Below, piece by piece: positions 25,065-34,038 of a stretch of 64,000 nt of DNA. Each line of letters begins with the position of its first letter. Positions within the stretch are counted from its first letter, which is position 1. The notes under the pieces are model-generated. The model worked only from the letters and a program-made list of their open reading frames with translations, was not told where the DNA came from and made no database searches. Source of the stretch: Verrucomicrobiota bacterium (GTDB lineage Bacteria > Verrucomicrobiota > Verrucomicrobiia > JABWAM01); the NCBI GenBank assembly GCA_023269615.1, contig JAHFSY010000014.1, forward strand, positions 18,301-82,300. Reading direction: 5' to 3'. Position numbers and translations under genes: made by a program.

Positions 25065-27068
25065 TCATTTCCCGATGCTTCGGGCGTATCGCATCAGGCC
25101 GCCACGGAAAGTGGGGAAGCCGGTGCCCATGATCATGGCAAAATCCACTTCGTCCGGCGTGCGCACCACTCCTTCCTTGAGGCACATGTTTGCCTCGTCA
25201 ATCATCACGCCCATCAAACGCGCACGAATTTCATCCGGAGGCATGGGGCGGGGGGGATTACTTTGAATGACCGAGGCGAGGTCCGGGTTGAGCGTCTCCT
25301 TCGAGCCTTCGTAACAATAAAAGCCCTTGCCGGATTTCCGGCCTTTCAAGACGGCGTCATTCATCCGCGTGAGGGCTTCGCTCACTTTCATGCGGTCGCC
25401 GAAATAGTGGGCGAGCACCCGCATGATGTGGTGGCAGACATCCACGCCGACTTCGTCCGACAAGCGCAAAGGTCCCATGGGCATTCCAAATTCGAGGAGC
25501 GTGTCATCAATTGCCTGCACCGAAACTCCGTCCATCACGAGGCGGCAGGCGTCGTTCATGTAGGGGAGGAGGATGCGGTTGACGAGGAAGCCGGGGGAGT
25601 CTTTGCAGACGACCAGCGGTTTGCCGATGGCCTTGACGAATGCCGTGGATGTTTCAGCTGCGGGCCGTCCCGTGCGCGGGCCGAGAAGAATTTCCACCAT
25701 CGGCATGCGGCTGACGGGATTGAAAAAGTGAATTCCCAAGACACGCTCGGGATTTGTGGCGCATGACGCGATTTCGTCAATCGGGATTGCGGATGTGTTT
25801 GTGGCGAGGATCGCGTCAGGCCGCATGATTTTGGAGAGATGCTCGAAGACGGGTCGCTTGATATTGATGTCTTCGACGACAGCTTCAATGACAAGATCGC
25901 ATGCGTCGAATCCATCCCAGCCGGTGGTGGCCTTGATTCGTGCGACGCCCTGGATCGCCTGTTCGGAGGAGAGTTTGCCGCGTTTTACGCCTTCCTGAAA
26001 CAAGGCATCGATCTTTTTCATGCCGCCATCAACAAACTCGGGCTTCACATCGCGCAGGCAGACCTCGTGGCCGCGCAGGCTGCACCACTGGGCGATGCCA
26101 GATCCCATGACACCCGCCCCGATGACGCCCACGCGCTTGATGGCAGGAGGTTTCTGTGAGGACGCAGCAACGGACGGGAACCATGCGTCCACGCCGGCCT
26201 TTTTGTTTGCGTCACGCAGGAAAAACACGTGCATGAGATTCTTGCATTCTGGGGTGGGCAGGACTTCGGAAAAGGCGCGTGCCTCGATCTCGAGGGATTC
26301 AGCGGTGGATTTCAAAAAGCCCTGCTCAACGATATCGAGCGCCTTGAGCGGGGCAGGTTGATGTCCGCGCGTGCGCTTGAGGACTTGTTTGCGCGTGTCA
26401 GCAAAGAGGTTGCCGACTTCACAAACCGTCGGGGCTGGACGTTTGTCCGACTGCCCCATCAGCCTGAGTGCTGCGGCGCGCGCAGTTTCCTTGAGAAGAT
26501 TGGGAGCGACGAGTTCGTCCACAAGCCCTGCTTTCAACGCCTCGGCAGATGGAATGAGTTGAGCTTTGAGAATGTGGTCGAGGGCACCTTTTGTGCCGAC
26601 GAGGCGTGGGAGGCGGACGCATCCGCCCCAGCCGGGGATGAGGCCGAGGGAGATTTCCGGCAGGCCGATTTGTGTTTTCGGGCTGTCGCTTGCGATTCGA
26701 AAATCGCATGCGAGGGCCAGCTCGTAACCGCCGCCCGCGCACGCGCCATGGATTGCGACGATCACGGGGACATTGAGGCGGGTGAGGGAATCCAGGGTGG
26801 ACTGTCCTTCGCGCGCAAAATCATACGCCGCCTGCTTCGAATCGATGTCATACATCCAGCGGATATCCGCGCCTGCGATGAAAATGGTTTCCTTGGCGCT
26901 CAGGATGATGACAGCCTTGAGCGTGGATTCCTTGCCGAGCGACTGGAGGACTTCCTTGAAGCAGGCGAGAAACTCCCGCTTGAAGACGTTCGCCTTCGAT
27001 GTGGGATCGTCCAAGACGACCCAGGCGATGCCATCGGCATCAAGGGAATAAGTGATGGGAGGATTCAT
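25065..27068 (-). CDS. Fatty-acid oxidation bifunctional protein, enoyl-CoA hydratase/3-hydroxyacyl-CoA dehydrogenase (FadB/FadJ type)
   Basis: This 667-residue protein carries two beta-oxidation activities. The N-terminal crotonase domain (about 1-190) has both catalytic glutamates, in GGGYELALACDFR and LPEISLGLIPGWGG, and the oxyanion segment FIAGADIRWM. From about 310 the NAD domain follows (VGVIGAGVMGSGIAQWC), with TNTSAIPIDEIA and the catalytic His in GIHFFNPVSRMPMVE, then the HCDH C-terminal domain (LVNRILLPYMNDACRL). I start at MNPPITYSL (27068), which overlaps the upstream gene by 4 bp. With the synthetase and thiolase nearby this makes a nearly complete beta-oxidation set; no acyl-CoA dehydrogenase is in the window. 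Confidence 0.92.
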   Translation of the reverse strand: MNPPITYSLDADGIAWVVLDDPTSKANVFKREFLACFKEVLQSLGKESTLKAVIILSAKETIFIAGADIRWMYDIDSKQAAYDFAREGQSTLDSLTRLNVPVIVAIHGACAGGGYELALACDFRIASDSPKTQIGLPEISLGLIPGWGGCVRLPRLVGTKGALDHILKAQLIPSAEALKAGLVDELVAPNLLKETARAAALRLMGQSDKRPAPTVCEVGNLFADTRKQVLKRTRGHQPAPLKALDIVEQGFLKSTAESLEIEARAFSEVLPTPECKNLMHVFFLRDANKKAGVDAWFPSVAASSQKPPAIKRVGVIGAGVMGSGIAQWCSLRGHEVCLRDVKPEFVDGGMKKIDALFQEGVKRGKLSSEQAIQGVARIKATTGWDGFDACDLVIEAVVEDINIKRPVFEHLSKIMRPDAILATNTSAIPIDEIASCATNPERVLGIHFFNPVSRMPMVEILLGPRTGRPAAETSTAFVKAIGKPLVVCKDSPGFLVNRILLPYMNDACRLVMDGVSVQAIDDTLLEFGMPMGPLRLSDEVGVDVCHHIMRVLAHYFGDRMKVSEALTRMNDAVLKGRKSGKGFYCYEGSKETLNPDLASVIQSNPPRPMPPDEIRARLMGVMIDEANMCLKEGVVRTPDEVDFAMIMGTGFPTFRGGLMRYARSIGK

Positions 27069-27712
27069 TTTTCCGAGGCAGAGAGGAGCCCTTCGGCTTT
27101 GTCGGAATCCAATTCGATGGTGGTGTTGCCCACCTGACATTTCAGCTTGTTCCCGGTGCGCTGGGATTTGCCCCCGGCTTTTTCAACGGCGGTTTCCAGC
27201 GACATCTGGAGTTTGCGGACATCCTCGGCGTGGGCGCTGGCGGCGTCGCCTTTTTTGGTGAAATTCAACTTGATGCGTTTGAGTGTGTTATCGGTGAAAT
27301 GGATGGTGGCATCAAAGATGGGCGTGCTCATCAAATCGAAGCGTGAGCGGACTTGGAGGGTGGTTTCGTGTTCCGTTGGGATGAGGGGCATGAGCTCAAG
27401 CGGTTTGTTGAGCTTTTTGAACGTCTCCATGCTTTGATCCCAGAATGTGGGATCGGAGAGGATGTTGGGGCGGAATGGAAACCGGTCACCGAGCGCGAGG
27501 GTCATCTGGGCCGGGGTCTGGACCGCGGCAACGGTGTTGGTGGGTGGCGGTGGTGGAGGCTCGGGTTTTTCTACAGGGGGCGTGGCGGATTTTTTAGGCG
27601 TGGGCACGGGCGAGCTGTCCTCTGGCATGGGCGGTTCACCGTAGCCATCCGCATCCTGCGCCAGGGTGGATGAAGAAATGCAAGCGAGGAGGAGTAATGC
27701 GCGCCATGCCAT
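27065..27712 (-). CDS. Exported proline-rich hypothetical protein
   Basis: This 215-residue protein has a signal peptide (MAWRALLLLACISSSTLAQ). A low-complexity Pro/Lys linker (about residues 27-60, including PEPPPPPPTN) is followed by a folded region of about 150 residues with no motif I recognise (FDATIHFTDNTLKRIKLNFTKKG; KLKCQVGNTTIELDSDKAEG). It overlaps the fadB/J-type gene by ATGA, so it is co-transcribed with it although exported, and the functional link is unclear. The start ATG 27712 is chosen because the signal peptide begins there; a longer frame to 28042 would run into the divergent gene. Confidence 0.6.
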   Translation of the reverse strand: MAWRALLLLACISSSTLAQDADGYGEPPMPEDSSPVPTPKKSATPPVEKPEPPPPPPTNTVAAVQTPAQMTLALGDRFPFRPNILSDPTFWDQSMETFKKLNKPLELMPLIPTEHETTLQVRSRFDLMSTPIFDATIHFTDNTLKRIKLNFTKKGDAASAHAEDVRKLQMSLETAVEKAGGKSQRTGNKLKCQVGNTTIELDSDKAEGLLSASEK

Positions 27713-27824
27713 GGGGTATTTGTGATGGGGAGAGGCGGGGAATTCAAGCTGACAGTTTTTCGATTCAACAGGCGCCTGTTCCCTCTGGCTTGCGGTGAGA
27801 GGCGGGGGAATGTAGTCTTCCTGG

Positions 27825-29084
27825 ATGAGTCTGACGATGGTGATCACCCTGACTGTTTCGATGGTGGCGCTGCTGCTTTCCGCCCTTTTTTCGGCGGCGG
27901 AAGTCGCCATTTTTTCCGTGCGCGCCCCGGCTTTGAAGGCCTTGCGCGCGCAGGACAAGCTGCGGGCGGAATGGATTGCCGAGGTGCTCGCACAACCGCG
28001 CCGTTTTCTTGTCACGATCCTTCTGGGCAACGTGGCGGCCAATGCCGTGGTCGCGTGCGGGCTTACGCTGTTTTTTTATGAAATGATGTCCGCCCGCGGG
28101 AGCACCTCGTGGTGGATCTCGATGGCGGCGACGGTGGGGCTGCTCCTGTTTTTTGGCGAGCTCTTGCCGAAGGCGGTGGCCAGTCTCAATGGGCCGTCCA
28201 TTGCGCTGCGCCTGGTTGGTCCATTTCGACTGATCGAGAGGAGCGTCCGCCCGATGACGGCACACATGGATCGCGTATCCCAGCGGTGGGCGGCCCAGAT
28301 GGCGCCTGAATCGCTGCACCCGATCCGCGGGCTTACGGAGGACGAATATGTCACGATGCTGGATGTGGGGCTGAAGGATGGCGCGCTGCGTCCTTCCGAG
28401 CGTCGCCTGATTGAGCGGACGCTGCGCCTGGCGAGCCGTGATCTGCGTGAGTTGATGACGCCCCGCAGCGAGATGTGCTGCCTCGACATGGAAACGGAAC
28501 TGGCCGAAATGAAACGCAAGGCGGCGTCCATGAAACATCGCCGCCTGCCGCTGTATTCCGAGTCACAGGATTCCATCGTGGGCGCGCTGAATGTCCGCCG
28601 CCTCATGTTGCAATCGGAACCCGATGTGCTTGCCTGCATCGAGACGGTGGGGCATGTGCCCGAGACGATGAGGGCGCTGGAATTGTTCAAAAATTTCCTG
28701 CGCGGACCCCAGCGCATGGCGATGGTGGTGGACGAATTTGGGGGGGTGGAAGGGATGATCACGCTTGAGGATCTTATCGAGGAGGTGTTCGGGGAGATCT
28801 ATGATGAGTATGATGACGCGTCGCCGGATTGGGAGGAGATTGAGCCACAGGTTTTTCTGGTGAAGGGGTCGGCGCATCTACCCGCCATTTCCCAATGGCT
28901 TGGGGTGGAGCTGGAGGCTGATGGAATTGACACGCTGGGGGGATGGATCACCGACCGTCTTGGGGCGCTGCCGCATGTGGGAGAGAAATGTGCGCTTGAT
29001 GGGTATACGTTCCAGGTGGAGCGCATGCAACGGTTTCGCGTGGGGGCGGTGCTGGTGCGCGATGAAAAGCGGAGGCGGCGATGA
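27825..29084 (+). CDS. CNNM/CorC-family membrane protein (hemolysin-like), full length
   Basis: This 419-residue protein has an N-terminal CNNM (DUF21) domain with about four membrane spans (residues 1-180; SALFSAAEVAIFSVRAPALKALR, LLFFGELLPKAVASLN). A CBS pair follows (about 200-335; MTPRSEMCCLDMETELAEM and VVDEFGGVEGMITLEDLIEEVFGEIYDE), then a C-terminal CorC_HlyC transporter-associated domain (about 345-415). The family is linked to Mg/Co efflux or magnesium and sodium homeostasis. It overlaps the next gene by ATGA and leads a three-gene operon. Confidence 0.88.
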   Translation: MSLTMVITLTVSMVALLLSALFSAAEVAIFSVRAPALKALRAQDKLRAEWIAEVLAQPRRFLVTILLGNVAANAVVACGLTLFFYEMMSARGSTSWWISMAATVGLLLFFGELLPKAVASLNGPSIALRLVGPFRLIERSVRPMTAHMDRVSQRWAAQMAPESLHPIRGLTEDEYVTMLDVGLKDGALRPSERRLIERTLRLASRDLRELMTPRSEMCCLDMETELAEMKRKAASMKHRRLPLYSESQDSIVGALNVRRLMLQSEPDVLACIETVGHVPETMRALELFKNFLRGPQRMAMVVDEFGGVEGMITLEDLIEEVFGEIYDEYDDASPDWEEIEPQVFLVKGSAHLPAISQWLGVELEADGIDTLGGWITDRLGALPHVGEKCALDGYTFQVERMQRFRVGAVLVRDEKRRRR

Positions 29085-30031
29085 TGATCGTCATCATCCT
29101 GGCGTGCCTTGCGCTCTCCTTCTTCTTTTCTGGGATGGAGACGGGGGTGTTGATGCTGAATCGGGTGCGCGTGCGCCATCTTCGCGAACGCGGCTCGATG
29201 GGCGCAGGGGTGCTGCTCGATTTCTTGCATCGCCCCGGGGAGCTCTCGGCAACGGTGCTGGTTGGCAACACGCTGGTGAACGGCGTGGCGACGGTGCTGG
29301 TGGCCGAATTCTTTCTGGAATCGGGCGGGCCATTTGCCACCATCGCAGCCATCGCGGGCGCGCTGATCTTCGCGCTGTGTTTGTGGATCTTTGGCGACCT
29401 GGTTCCCAAGGCGCTCTTCCGCCGTTTTCCCACGCGCTTGGCCTCGCGCCTCGCTCCGGCGCTCCAGGTGGCGTACGTCATCCTGTGGCCCGTTGTAAAG
29501 TTGTTCGCATTCCTTTCACAGATGGTCGTGCGTTCCATGGGCGGTCATGTTTCTTCGCGCCAGATGTTTGTTACGCGCGACGAGCTCAAGCTTCTTGCGC
29601 GCGAGGGAGGGGAGGGGATTTCGCTCTCGGGTGAGCAGCGCAATCTCGTGGCCACGATCCTCGAAAGCCAGAGCGCCACGGCGCGCGACGTGATGTGGCC
29701 GAGGTCGGAGGCGGTGACGGTGCGCCCGGAGGGGACGGCGGAAGAGAGGTGCAATGTTTCAGTTGCCAGCAAGTTTTCAAGGTTGCCCGTTGAGAACGGT
29801 GGAACGCATTGGGAGGGCTTGTGGGTCGCATACGATACAATTTTCCAAACACAGACCGGGCTGCGCTCTCCGCCCCGCCTGGCGATGAACATGCCCCTGG
29901 ACGAAATCCTGCAAACATTGCGGAAAGCCCGATCGCCCTTTGCATTTGTGAAGGACGCGGATGGAAATGATGTTGGGTTTGTCACCGTGGAGGATGTGCT
30001 CAGCCGCTATCTTGGGAGGATTGATTTGTGA
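29081..30031 (+). CDS. CNNM-domain membrane protein, second paralog without the CorC_HlyC domain
   Basis: This 316-residue protein has the CNNM domain (LSFFFSGMETGVLMLNRVRVRHLRERG; WIFGDLVPKALFRRFPTRLA) followed by a degenerate CBS pair ending DADGNDVGFVTVEDVLSRYLGRIDL. It stops before the CorC_HlyC domain carried by its upstream neighbour, so it is a shorter, divergent paralog. The tandem arrangement with 4 bp overlap suggests the two form a hetero-oligomer (inference). The following HAD phosphatase gene starts at GTG inside its stop region. Confidence 0.8.
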   Translation: MMIVIILACLALSFFFSGMETGVLMLNRVRVRHLRERGSMGAGVLLDFLHRPGELSATVLVGNTLVNGVATVLVAEFFLESGGPFATIAAIAGALIFALCLWIFGDLVPKALFRRFPTRLASRLAPALQVAYVILWPVVKLFAFLSQMVVRSMGGHVSSRQMFVTRDELKLLAREGGEGISLSGEQRNLVATILESQSATARDVMWPRSEAVTVRPEGTAEERCNVSVASKFSRLPVENGGTHWEGLWVAYDTIFQTQTGLRSPPRLAMNMPLDEILQTLRKARSPFAFVKDADGNDVGFVTVEDVLSRYLGRIDL

Positions 30032-30807
30032 TCCGCCTGATCTCCACCGATTTCGACGGCACGATCCACGATCCGTCGTCCGTGCCGCCGATTCCGACGG
30101 AGTTGGTGGAGCGGATTCGTGCCGGGCGCAACGACGGAGCACGGTGGGTCATCAACACGGGAAGAGGGATGGAGGACGTTGTGAACATGATCCGCTCGCA
30201 GGGCATCGATCTTTTTCCAGATTACATCGTGTCGGTGGAGCGCCATATTCATGAGCGCCGTCACGACGACTGGCGTGAGCATGCGGATTGGAACGAGGCC
30301 TGCCAGGCTGATCATCGCGCGCTTTTTGCGAAGGCGGAGGAGTCGCTGGACCGCCTTCGGGAATGGGTGAGTTCGAGCTTTGCGGCGCAGGTGTATGACG
30401 ACCCGTGGTCGCCCCTGTGCATCATCGCCATGCATGCGTCGGATGCCGACCGCATTCACGAGCGGATCGAGGAGGAGTGCCTGCGGGTGGAAAGCCTCAC
30501 GGTGGTTCGTAATGCCATTTATTTTCGTTTCGGCCACACGCGCTACAGCAAGGGCACCACGCTTGGGGAGATCGCCCGCCTGCTGGGCGTGAAACGCGAG
30601 GAGGTTTTTGCCGCGGGCGACCACTACAATGATCTCTCCATGCTCGATGGCACGCACGCGGGGCAGGTCGCGGCCCCGTCCAACGCCATCCCCGTGGTGA
30701 AGAGAGCCGTTCGCGCCGCCGGTGGCTACGTGTCCGAAAAAAGCTGCGGCCTCGGAGTTGTGGACGCACTGGATTTTTTTTCGCGGCCAACCATCCAGTC
30801 ATCGTAA
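30028..30807 (+). CDS. HAD-superfamily phosphatase (Cof-like)
   Basis: This 259-residue protein has HAD motif I STDFDGTIHD at residues 6-15, the Cof-type lid, and motif IV AAGDHYNDLSMLDG (about 198-211). The motif III Lys lies in the SKGTTLGEIARLL region. Such enzymes dephosphorylate sugar phosphates or related metabolites. The start is GTG 30028, overlapping the preceding stop (GTGA). It is the last gene of the CNNM operon; the physiological substrate is not evident. Confidence 0.82.
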   Translation: MIRLISTDFDGTIHDPSSVPPIPTELVERIRAGRNDGARWVINTGRGMEDVVNMIRSQGIDLFPDYIVSVERHIHERRHDDWREHADWNEACQADHRALFAKAEESLDRLREWVSSSFAAQVYDDPWSPLCIIAMHASDADRIHERIEEECLRVESLTVVRNAIYFRFGHTRYSKGTTLGEIARLLGVKREEVFAAGDHYNDLSMLDGTHAGQVAAPSNAIPVVKRAVRAAGGYVSEKSCGLGVVDALDFFSRPTIQSS

Positions 30808-30852
30808 CCGTTTGGTTCTGCCCTGCTCCGCCAAAGCGCTACGCGGTGGCGA

Positions 30853-30915
30853 GTAGGAGCGGTTCTAATTCGCGACCGGGTGTTGCTGCGGATCGCCGCT
30901 GACAGCGGCTCCTAC
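30853..30915. repeat. Palindromic repeat family A, copy 3
   Basis: The left arm GTAGGAGCGGTTCTAATTCG is diverged and the right arm matches the family (ACAGCGGCTCCTAC). It lies between the convergent HAD and glmS genes. Confidence 0.75.
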
Positions 30916-30945
30916 AAAGAGGGACCAACAAAGCATCGCCGGGCG

Positions 30946-32793
30946 TCACTCCACCGTGACGCTTTTGGCCAGGTTGCGGGGCTTGTCCACGTCCCGCCCC
31001 AATTGTACGGCGATGTGGTAGGCAAGCAATTGCAATGGAATGTTGGTGAGCAAAGGGTAGAGGGCATCAATGGTCTTTGGCACGTGGATGACGTCGTCCG
31101 CTTTTCTCGAGATGGCCGTATCGCCTTCCGTCGCGATGGCGATGACGCGTCCTTTGCGCGCGCGGACTTCCTCGAGGTTGCTCATCGTTTTTTCATAAAT
31201 TGCGTCCTGTGGGCAGATGAAAACCGAGGGCGTTTTCTCGTCCACGAGCGCGATGGGGCCGTGTTTCATCTCGGCGGCGGGATATCCCTCCGCGTGGATG
31301 TACGAGATTTCCTTGAGCTTGAGGGCGCCTTCGAGAGCCACGGGATAATTGCACTGGCGCCCGAGGAATAGAAAATCCCGCGCATCCTTGTATTTCGCAG
31401 CAATCTCACGAATCGCGTCATGTTGTTTCAGGATGCGCGTGATCTTGTCGGGAATGGATTCCAGCTCCTGGATGAAGCGCGAACCTTGCATCGCGGAAAG
31501 ATGCCGCAGGCGACCGAGAAGCAAGGCGATTAAAGCCAGTACGGTGACCTGTGCCGTGAAGGCCTTTGTTGAGGCCACGCCCACTTCCGGTCCGGCGTGA
31601 AGGTACACGCCGCCGTCCGACTCGCGCGCAATGGTGCTCCCGACCACATTGCAGATTCCCAGCGCCTTGTGACCCTTGCGCTTTGCCTCGCGCAAGGCGG
31701 CCAGCGTGTCGGCTGTCTCGCCCGACTGCGTGATGGCGAAGAGGAGTGTGTTTTTATCAATGGGAGGATTGCGGTAGCGAAACTCGCTGGCGTACTCCAC
31801 TTCGCACGGCACGCGTGCGATTTCCTCGATGAGGTACTCTCCCACGAGGGCCGCGTGCCATGAGGTGCCGCATGCGGTCATGATGATGCGATCCACGTTG
31901 CGCAGCTCGGTGCTCGTAAGGTTGAGGCCGCCGAGTGCTGCGGACGATTCGTTGCGGTTGAATCGTCCGCGCATCGCATTTTGAATTGTCTGCGGCTGCT
32001 CGAAAATTTCCTTCAACATGTAGTGCGGAAAATCGCCCTTCTCCGCCGCGCCTGCATCGTGCGCCACCTTGCTGATTTCCACCCGCGCCTCGCCCTCGTC
32101 CAGCCGCTCCACCCGGAAATCATCGGCCCTCACCGCCACCAGGTCGTAGTCGTTCAGGTACACGACGTCACGCGTGTGGGCGACGATGGCATTCACGTCG
32201 CTCGAAAGAAAATGTTCGCCCTGGCCGATGCCCACCACGAGCGGGCTGCCGCGCCGCGCCCCGACAATGACACCGGGGCAGTCCGAGGAAAGTGCCGCGA
32301 TGCCATAGGTGCCAACGACCTGGCGGAGCGCCGCGCGCGCCGCATCGAGAAGCCCGCGCTCGTCCTTCAGTTTGCCCTCCGCGTAATGTTTTCCGATGAG
32401 ATGCGCGAGCACCTCGGTGTCGGTGTCTGATGCGAAGGAATGTCCCTCCTTCACAAGGGCATCCTTGAGCGCCTGATAATTCTCAATCACGCCGTTGTGC
32501 ACCACGGTGATTTTACCCGAGGCATCGGCATGCGGATGGGAATTCGCGTCGCTGGGCGCGCCATGCGTGGCCCAGCGCGTGTGGCTGATCCCGATGGAGC
32601 CGTCAATCGGTTGCTCTCGAATGAGGGTGGCCAGCGCGTCAACGCGCCCGACTCTCTTGCGGGTATGCAGGCGCCCGTTCCCGAGCGTACTCAAACCCGC
32701 CGAGTCATAGCCGCGATATTCCAGCCGCCGCAACCCCTCGACAAGCAGGGGCACGGCCGGGCGCTTTCCGATGTATGCAACAATTCCGCACAT
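30946..32793 (-). CDS. glmS: Glutamine--fructose-6-phosphate aminotransferase (isomerizing)
   Basis: This 615-residue enzyme makes glucosamine 6-phosphate, the entry step to peptidoglycan and LPS amino sugars. The start MCGIVAYIGKR places the glutaminase nucleophile Cys right after Met, as required. RRLEYRGYDSAG, the glutaminase loop HTRWATHGAPSDANSHPH, and two SIS sugar-isomerase domains (about 290-430 and 460-600; TACGTSWHAALVGEYLIEE, FAITQSGETADTLAALR, CNVVGSTIARESDGGVYLHAGPE split over the first domain) are all visible. It ends DKPRNLAKSVTVE, the canonical C-terminus. I saw no glmS ribozyme-like leader in the 210 bp upstream, which is filled by repeats D and E. Confidence 0.97.
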   Translation of the reverse strand: MCGIVAYIGKRPAVPLLVEGLRRLEYRGYDSAGLSTLGNGRLHTRKRVGRVDALATLIREQPIDGSIGISHTRWATHGAPSDANSHPHADASGKITVVHNGVIENYQALKDALVKEGHSFASDTDTEVLAHLIGKHYAEGKLKDERGLLDAARAALRQVVGTYGIAALSSDCPGVIVGARRGSPLVVGIGQGEHFLSSDVNAIVAHTRDVVYLNDYDLVAVRADDFRVERLDEGEARVEISKVAHDAGAAEKGDFPHYMLKEIFEQPQTIQNAMRGRFNRNESSAALGGLNLTSTELRNVDRIIMTACGTSWHAALVGEYLIEEIARVPCEVEYASEFRYRNPPIDKNTLLFAITQSGETADTLAALREAKRKGHKALGICNVVGSTIARESDGGVYLHAGPEVGVASTKAFTAQVTVLALIALLLGRLRHLSAMQGSRFIQELESIPDKITRILKQHDAIREIAAKYKDARDFLFLGRQCNYPVALEGALKLKEISYIHAEGYPAAEMKHGPIALVDEKTPSVFICPQDAIYEKTMSNLEEVRARKGRVIAIATEGDTAISRKADDVIHVPKTIDALYPLLTNIPLQLLAYHIAVQLGRDVDKPRNLAKSVTVE

Positions 32794-32899
32794 GGGGGAA
32801 TCGTACGGATTTTTGATGACCGGCAAAAGAAGAAACTTTAGTTGGAGAAAGCAAGGTGCGGAACAAAAAAATGTCGGCTTTCCCGGTGAAATCCCGATC

Positions 32900-32933
32900 A
32901 CGACCTTTTGTCGCATATGCGATAAAAGGTCGT
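32900..32933. repeat. Palindromic repeat family D, copy 2
   Basis: ACGACCTTTT, TCGCATATGCGA and AAAAGGTCGT form a 34 bp palindrome with one mismatched pair. It matches 23273-23308 in arms and in the CATATG core. Confidence 0.75.
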
Positions 32934-32961
32934 CATGGTTCCCTGGTAAGAAAATGGAAAT

Positions 32962-32992
32962 ATCCGCGTTTCATCCGTGTCCATCCGTGGCT
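32962..32992 (+). repeat. Family E repeat (TTTCATCCGTGTCCATCCGTGG type)
   Basis: It consists of repeated CATCCGTG words. The same element occurs as an inverted pair at 37344-37372 and 37404-37433. Confidence 0.7.
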
Positions 32993-33003
32993 ACAACTGC
33001 GGG

Positions 33004-33834
33004 ATGTTTCGTCCCTTTGACCTAATCTTCTTGCAGAGCCGATTTTCCCTCTGGTGGGGCGGGCTGCGTCGAAAGCAGGCGATGGTGCATGGGCACGCGG
33101 TGACGTACTGGGAGGGCGGGTGCGGGGAGACGGTCTTGCTGATCCATGGTCTCAATGGGAGCACCCTGGCAGACTTCCGACGGCTGAGCGTGGCGCTTGC
33201 AAGAAGTCATCATGTGATCAGCCTCGACCTGCCGGGTTTCGGGCTTTCCACGCATGTTCCCATCCAGCAAAGCGTGTCCAACCAGGCCGGGTTCGTCCGC
33301 GATTTCATGGAAGTCCTCTGTCTGGAACGGGCGCACGTGATTGGAAATTCGATGGGCGGGTGGGTTGCCCTGCAACTGGCGCGACGTCATCCCGGAATGG
33401 TCCATCGCCTGGTGCTGACGGCGCCTGCGGGGATCCGCTTCGAGCATCCGCCACTGGAGGTTTTTACGCCTGAGGACGAGGAGGGCTTGCGGCGTTTGCT
33501 GCGGCACATCTGTTACGATCCGCCCAGGTTGCCGGGATGGTTTTTGCGCGACTGGCTGCGCGTGGTCCAGACGCGGCGCGGTGCGGTGAAGGAAATGCTT
33601 GCTTCGATGCTCACGGAGGAGGATTTGCTCGACGCGCACCTGTCCTCGATGCGCCTTCCCACGCTCATCCTGTGTGGCGACAGCGATCGTCTGATTCCGC
33701 CCGACACCAGCCGCCGCATGGCCGTGATGATGCCCGGTGCGCGGCTCAAAATGATCGAGCGCTGCGGCCATCTTCTCCTCCACGAGCATCATTCGATGGT
33801 GCTGCGTCATGTTGAGGACTTTTTGAAGGAATAG
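33004..33834 (+). CDS. Alpha/beta-hydrolase fold protein
   Basis: This 276-residue hydrolase has the oxyanion motif LIHGLNGS (about residue 42), the nucleophile elbow GNSMGGW (Ser near 113), the acid Asp in CGDSDRLIPPD (about 220) and the catalytic His in ERCGHLLLHE (about 247). This complete triad suggests an active esterase, lipase or C-C hydrolase. I start at ATG 33004 (MFRPFDLIF), since the earlier in-frame ATG lies inside the family E repeat. No operon partner is evident, and the substrate is unknown. Confidence 0.85.
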   Translation: MFRPFDLIFLQSRFSLWWGGLRRKQAMVHGHAVTYWEGGCGETVLLIHGLNGSTLADFRRLSVALARSHHVISLDLPGFGLSTHVPIQQSVSNQAGFVRDFMEVLCLERAHVIGNSMGGWVALQLARRHPGMVHRLVLTAPAGIRFEHPPLEVFTPEDEEGLRRLLRHICYDPPRLPGWFLRDWLRVVQTRRGAVKEMLASMLTEEDLLDAHLSSMRLPTLILCGDSDRLIPPDTSRRMAVMMPGARLKMIERCGHLLLHEHHSMVLRHVEDFLKE

Positions 33835-33866
33835 AGGAAAGTCCCACTTTGCCGCAGCAGTTTGGT

Positions 33867-33944
33867 CCTGTAGGAGCCGCTGTCAGCGGCGAAAGGGAAG
33901 GGGGAGGAAGCCCGGGGATCGCCGCTGACAGCGGCTCCTACAGG
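33867..33944. repeat. Palindromic repeat family A, copy 4 (perfect arms)
   Basis: CCTGTAGGAGCCGCTGTCAG begins the left arm. The arms are perfect complements over 26 bp around a 26 bp spacer. Confidence 0.85.
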
Positions 33945-34038
33945 AGGGAAAACAGGGAAGGAGATCGGGCCAAACTGCGGAGAAGTGGAGTAAGTTGGTG
34001 TTGCCCGCGTGGGTGTTCGGCGATAGCGTGGGCTTTGC

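Noticed and set aside
32794..33003. Possible glmS ribozyme upstream of glmS
   Set aside because: I could not identify a ribozyme core; the region is occupied by repeats D and E. A covariance-model search would settle it.
21478..33944. Repeats considered as a CRISPR array
   Set aside because: Copies are dispersed singly, palindromic, and not separated by uniform unique spacers; no cas genes are present.
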